Positions 59,365-64,000 of a stretch of DNA of 64,000 nt are shown here, piece after piece (positions within the stretch are counted from its first letter, which is position 1; each line of letters starts with the position of its first letter). A program made the position numbers and the translations under genes. Where the stretch lies: the NCBI GenBank assembly GCA_031308135.1, contig JAHLJT010009436.1, forward strand, positions 119,228,678 to 119,292,677, written 5' to 3'. The DNA comes from Acheta domesticus (Eukaryota; Arthropoda; Insecta; Orthoptera; Gryllidae). A model generated the notes under the pieces. The model worked only from the letters and a program-made list of their open reading frames with translations. It was not told where the DNA came from and did not search any database.

Positions 59365-59445
59365 GTGGGGGGAATCGAACCACACACGGAGGTATGTCGA
59401 GGCAAGCGTAGGCGAGTCGCGACCACTCCACCACAACAATAGGTC
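59365..59445 (-). ncRNA. tRNA-like SINE head
   Basis: On the minus strand, 'tggtggagtggtcgcgac' gives an A-box-like start and 'gtggttcgattccccccacc' a B-box (GGTTCGATTCC), about 50 nt apart. This is the layout of a tRNA-derived pol III promoter. The acceptor-stem pairing is not convincing, so I read it as a SINE head or tRNA-like relic, not a functional tRNA. Confidence 0.55.
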
Positions 59446-59639
59446 GAAAACATCACATTTGCGGGAATACTTTCAAAAATTCAAGAAAATGTTATAAAAC
59501 AAAATATTTAGAAAACGTTTCAATTGACGCGATGGTTTATTTTGCGTTTTGGTGCAATGGATACTTTCCATTCTGTGTGTGATAAAAACACTAACATTTT
59601 TCAGCATTATTTTGATTTTTGGGCCCCAAACATCTTGGA

Positions 59640-61345
59640 CGAAGTCAAGCTTTCGGAATGTGGGAGGGAATTGAACTCTTTTCCATTGTTGAGAATTTCG
59701 GGGGAAAAATTTTCAGTAGTTTTTTGAGACAATTTGGTTCGAACATTTCAGAAAATTTGCCAATTCTGTTCCCTTATTGTGGCCCACTTATGGACATTTA
59801 AAAAACCATAATTAGAGATTCTTTGAGGCTTATGTGTAAAGAAACGCTCTGAACTATAAAATATATTTATAATGTAAATTTTGACGACGTGAGAGACAAG
59901 TCAAAACATTACATTTTTGTAATTTCTGGAAAAAACAACATAAAGAGCAATATCACGTTTATGCAATCCGATATTTAGCATTATCCGTGGCAAAAATTAA
60001 AGAGAAAATCTTGTTTTTGTATTTTTTTTTAAAGTGCACATATTGCACGCAATATTGCGCGAAAACGACTAAAACTGTCCATCTGATCTGAGTCGGAGCT
60101 TCGAGATTTTGAGAAACATTCATTACATTTTGTGGGTACTTTATGAAGCCCCCCGGATATTTTCAAAATTTTCTCGAAAACGGCTCCATTTTTTTCTTTA
60201 AATTTCTTGTAAGAATAGAGTAAAATACCCTTATTAAGGTGGCGTAGGTCCGATTTGCAAGGTTAACACTGAATTTTCGAAAATTGCGAAAGTTTGAATT
60301 TTATTCGGCGTCTTCCTCCAACTACAACATTGCAGATACAAATCTTTCCTACAAATAAAATTTGTTCTTCATAAGGAGTTCTTTCTTTAAGGACATATAC
60401 ATTTGTTTTTAAATTTTACCAGTTTTCGCGTAATATTGCATGCTATACTTGCAATTTAAAAAAATACAAAAACAAGGTCAGCTCAAAAAACGGCTCCAAT
60501 TTTTTTCTTTAAACTTTTTGTAGGGGTAGTGCCTGATGTACTATATGAGATTATATTAAAACCATATTGTTCTATTCTGCAAAAATGAAATTCTTTCAAA
60601 AATGAAATTTTTTTGACTTGTCTCTCACCTCGTTAATATTTCCATTAGCGGCAAATTGTTGACATTCTTATATTAATGCGTACATGTGCTTTAAATAATG
60701 TCAAGTAAAGTTTCGCGAAAACAACCGTTTTCTGTGAAAACTAGCTCAAACTTCCGCATTTTCAGAAACGTTCAAACGCCATTTTCTCATAAATGGCTCC
60801 AAATTTTTTCTTCAAACTTTTGGTACGGATAGTGCGAATTGCACTGTTTATAACGACGTAAAGTTTATTTTGAGGTATTTTTCTTTCTTCAAAAATTACA
60901 CAAACGTAATTTTTTTGAAAGATCTCTCACATCTTTAATATGCACATTTCAGAAATTTGTAAACATTATTATATTTGTGAGCGTATGCGCTTCAAATGAC
61001 TGCAAATGAAGGTTTTTGAAAACTATAAAATTTTCTGAGAAAAAGAGCTTCAAATTTCGCATTTTTAGTAACGCTAAAACGCTATTTTCTTAAAAAGAGC
61101 TACACATTATTAAAAGAAAATTGCCATTTAAGACAAGGTTTTTGTGTTCTTCAATATTTTAAAGTTAATATTTCCGTTCTACCATTAGGAAACAGACAAA
61201 TTAAGAAAATGTCAAAAAAATGTATTTGGGCGGCGAGAGATGGCAACAGGAAAGGGTATGTGGTCTAAATAGCTAGCCCAGACCCAAGGAAATAGAAAAC
61301 TAATACGGGAAAGTCTCTGTCATTCTATAGATCCACTAGTTCTTT
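59640..61345 (+). repeat. Family A repeat with four internal monomers and tail
   Basis: Monomers marked by 'cggctccatttttttctttaaa'-type phrases at about 60180, 60490, 60793 and 61096 (spacings 310, 303, 303) match those at 16311-17206. The tail 'gggcggcgagagatggcaac...ctgtcattctatagatccac' ends near 61340. The left part, before 60080, is diverged. Confidence 0.85.
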
Positions 61346-61469
61346 TATTCAACTCGCAGGAAATTTCTTAAAAGATTAGATCAGGAATTGACAACTGGCG
61401 GCCCGCCGGATCTTTTCGTGCGGCCCGCGACTGCTTTGAAAAAACGTATTATTCCAACCAAATACAATT

Positions 61470-62815
61470 CAATCGTACAATCTTACTACTTTCTCGCCTA
61501 ACGAATCCTTCGTAAGAAGGGGAAGTTATGTAATCTTGCGCCGGAAAACGGCGCATTTTCGCCAGAAAAAATTATAGCTGGTGAGGTGTCTGGTGAGGAA
61601 AAAGTGGATAGAACCTTTTGTTAAATTTAGAAAAAATATCCTCTATCTGGTGGTGTAGTCAAAATCCATATTTTGTTGTTTCTTGATACTGCAAAATCGA
61701 TTGACGGCAAAACGTCCGTCTGTCCGTCTATGGTCAACACTAGCGCCTAAACCGTTCAGTCAATTTTCGTGAAAATTGATATTCCCCAATCGTTTTCACT
61801 GACGTCAAGACTCTTGGAATTTGAAACCGATATTTTAATTTTTGAGTGTACTTTACATGAAGCCAGTCGGAGATTTTCAAAATGAAAAACTAGTGGTACA
61901 TCCAACGCATATACTTTCTCGCACTGCTTCTATATGGTCCTAAATGCTATTCCACTACTTCATAAACCAGCAAAAATGTTTTCTACCAGCAAACTTTTCC
62001 GTTTCGAGTCCGATCCTCAAAGTTAAAGAACCTGCACTTATACTATTAAGCCACACTAGCACCGTATGGGACGAACGGAACCATAAAAAGAATCGAACCG
62101 AACTATAAAATGGTAAATGCATGATAAAGAAACAATTGATACGATGGTACATACGCTTTACAAATCCGTGACTTACACAAGACGTGAAAAAATGTTAAAA
62201 GTTAAAAATTAAAAAAATATACATACAGACAATTCCAGTTCATTTATCGTAACTATTGCAATATTTGTAATTCAAGTGGCTTCACGTGGTTCTCAATAAA
62301 GTTTTTAGATTTCTCAATTATTTCCTGATACAACAGAGAATTTTGACAATAATATTCCCCGACCAGGGCTCGAACCGACGAAGCTTCCCTCGAACGATCT
62401 GTGTCAATGTTCGCCGAATAACGAGTGCGACCACAATAGCTATGCATGACTTTCACACTTATATAATAGTAATAAGTGTATGGTGTTTTCATTTCTCGCA
62501 TTAGGAAGCCGAAAAATCCAGAGAATGTAAAAAAATGTCCTTTGGCCGCTCAAAGAAGGTATCTGGGAAGATCATCATTCATAATAGAAAAACTAGTTCA
62601 ATTTAGAGATTACAAAACTAAGTTCTGCGAGAAAGTCTGTGCCATTCTACAGCACCGCTTGTTTTTCTAAAGTTAGCAACAGGTTTTATCCACTTTTTCA
62701 TTACCAAACACCAGCTATAAGGGTTTTTCTTGCAAAAATTGCCCATTTTCCGGCGTACGATTATATAACTTTCTCTTCTTACGAAGTATTCGTAAGGCGA
62801 GAAAGTAATAATAAT
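61470..62815. mobile_element. Fold-back element, ~150-bp inverted arms (family A-like ends)
   Basis: The left arm (about 61487-61640) and right arm (about 62665-62810) are inverted copies. Examples are 'cttcgtaagaagggga' with 'ctcttcttacgaag', 'gccggaaaacggcgcatttt' with its counterpart near 62735, and 'aaaaagtggatagaac' with 'tatccactttttc'. The interior holds the cgtccgtctgtccgtc motif (61718), a SINE-like unit, and the family tail 'ctgtgccattctacagcacc'. No transposase is present. Confidence 0.75.
62285..62440 (-). repeat. tRNA-SINE-like unit (copy 1)
   Basis: On the minus strand, a B-box CGGTTCGAGCCCT (62365-62377) lies downstream of 'gtggtcgcactcg', followed by a body with 'aaactttattgagaacca'. 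The body matches 'aaactttattgaaaatca' after the B-box of copy 2. Confidence 0.6.
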
Positions 62816-63059
62816 TTCGAAACCGTTAGGGGTATGTAAGTTAAACGCATGTGTTCTGGTTAAAATGTATTTCAATTTAATGTTGAAGACTTCATAATTT
62901 TACTTAAATCGGTTCATACAGACGCACACAAGGCAACGAATGATATAACGTGACAAACCTTTCAGAAATCGAATAACAGAGTTGAAAAAATGTTTAAAAC
63001 ATGCAATTTGTGAAAAGAGAGAAAAGTCCTGTATATTTATCTACATAGATTCTATTAGT

Positions 63060-63232
63060 GAGTAGAAGTACTAGAAATGATTTTCAATAAAGTTTCTACT
63101 CTTCAATTTTTTTCTGCAACTACATATTCATCAAATTAAAATCCCTGTCTGGGATTCGAACCCGACATTTTTCGAACTGAAGCGCGTAGAACACAGCGCG
63201 CCTTAACCGGCGTGGCCATTGGAGCGAGTTGT
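63060..63232 (-). repeat. tRNA-SINE-like unit (copy 2)
   Basis: On the minus strand, an A-box TGGCCACGCCGG (63207-63218) and a B-box GGGTTCGAATCCC (63151-63163) give a complete pol III type-2 promoter. The body contains 'aaactttattgaaaatca', shared with copy 1. A decayed tRNA origin is likely. Confidence 0.65.
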
Positions 63233-63394
63233 GGAGTGAAGACTTATGTATCAGTCAAAACATAATTGCATCAGCTTTATCATTTGGAAGCCAGTAATTG
63301 TCAACATGCGAAAAACATGTCTTTTGGGCAACAAAGAAAGGCAGCGATGAAGGGCTTACTCCAAATTCTATTTCCGACGAACGACATCAGAAAA

Positions 63395-63440
63395 ATAACT
63401 ACTGCGAGAAAGTCTGTGCCATTCTATAGCACCACTAGTT
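63395..63440 (+). repeat. Family A tail module
   Basis: 'ctgcgagaaagtctgtgcca' followed by 'ttctatagcaccactagt', matching 62628-62660 and 17425-17450. Confidence 0.85.
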
Positions 63441-63459
63441 TATTTATTTATTTACCGTC

Positions 63460-64000
63460 CCTTTTTTCACACGTAGAGAAAATTTAAAGAAAAAATTGGA
63501 GGGGTTTTTGAGCAAATTTTTGTTGTAAATTTGAAGAGAAGATTAAGCAAAAACGACTCGTTTTGTCAGAAAATTCTACATAACCTTTTTTAAACAGCTA
63601 ATTTTGTACAAGAGACTTTGTCTGAGGTAAAAATCGCTATCTACAATTTTGTAGTTTTAAAAATATCTTTTTGCAATTTTCAAAAACCCAAGTATTTCCC
63701 AGAAGTAGAACTAAGACCTAATTTTTTTATCGTCTTTCATTACATAAGCGAAGAAAATTTAAAGAAAAAATTTGGAGCGGCTTTTGAGAAACTTTTTTTT
63801 GTAAATTTGAACGGCAATTTACACAAAAAATATCCGTTCTTCCAAAAAATGGTACATAATATTATTTAAAGTGCTAATTTTGAACAACCGACTTTGTCTG
63901 AGGCACAAATCTCTATCTTCAATTTTGAAGTCTTTAAATTGTTTTTTGCAGTTTTCGAAAAATTGGGGATGTCAACGAAAATACCCACATCATCCCCTTA
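63460..64000 (-). repeat. Family A monomers, minus orientation, running off the window
   Basis: 'gaaaatttaaagaaaaaatt' recurs at about 63477 and 63753 (about 275 bp apart), with the accompanying 'gactttgtctgaggtaaaaatc.ctatct' and 'gactttgtctgaggcacaaatc.ctatct'. It is the complement of the plus-strand marker. Confidence 0.8.

Noticed and set aside
59365..59445. Functional tRNA gene
   Set aside because: A- and B-box-like motifs are present, but acceptor and anticodon stems do not pair convincingly; SINE head or relic is preferred.
61390..61445. 'ggcggcccgc...gcggcccgcg' phrase as a named hAT-derived repeat
   Set aside because: Reminiscent of known DNA-transposon relics, but too short to assign from sequence alone.

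Overview
This window looks like a slice of a large, AT-rich, repeat-laden arthropod genome, most likely an insect; the order cannot be fixed from sequence alone. Support comes from one host gene of the insect Ly6/uPAR type split by a 22.6 kb intron, and from Tc1-like, hAT-like, Crypton-like, Helitron, LTR-type and tRNA-SINE-like sequences typical of arthropods. There is no operon, no prokaryotic gene organisation and no CRISPR array.

Host gene. Two plus-strand exons (1737-1904 and 24470-24693) join in phase 1 and encode the ten-cysteine body and GPI-type tail of a small secreted Ly6/three-finger protein. The signal-peptide exon lies upstream of the window. A minus-strand open segment with good splice signals (1550-1672) lies just upstream of the first of these exons and is a speculative antisense exon. 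A long AT-rich stretch downstream of the stop (24694-34600) lacks recognisable transposons and may be an extended 3'UTR or plain intergenic DNA.

Intron (1905-24469). It holds microsatellites, a hAT-like transposase remnant, a terminal-inverted-repeat element carrying a two-exon tyrosine-recombinase N-terminal fragment (8887-9877), a Tc1 remnant, an LTR-like block (14517-16014), copies of two non-coding repeat families called here A and B, and a Tc1-like element (20465-22138) that cuts an older DUF7869-type gene in frame.

Downstream (34600-46290). A block of low-copy-looking sequence leads to minus-strand copies of families A and B. The family B copy carries a 528 bp solo LTR with a clean 4 bp target duplication. 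Two neighbouring Helitron composites (41690-43720 and 43768-46285) follow. Each has two 3' ends in series, which suggests end-bypass transposition.

46290-64000. GC-richer blocks are separated by long (TA)n tracts, and many begin or end with the same TTGNRACG-type boundary. There is also a 3-unit satellite, a strong TATA/Inr promoter, further family A copies with ~300 bp internal monomers, a fold-back element, and three tRNA-like SINE heads.

The most interesting candidates are the recombinase-carrying inverted-repeat element, the recurrent TA-tract/TTGNRACG boundaries, the double-ended Helitrons, the in-frame Tc1 split of the DUF7869 gene, and family A with its internal monomer arrays and hairpin ends.
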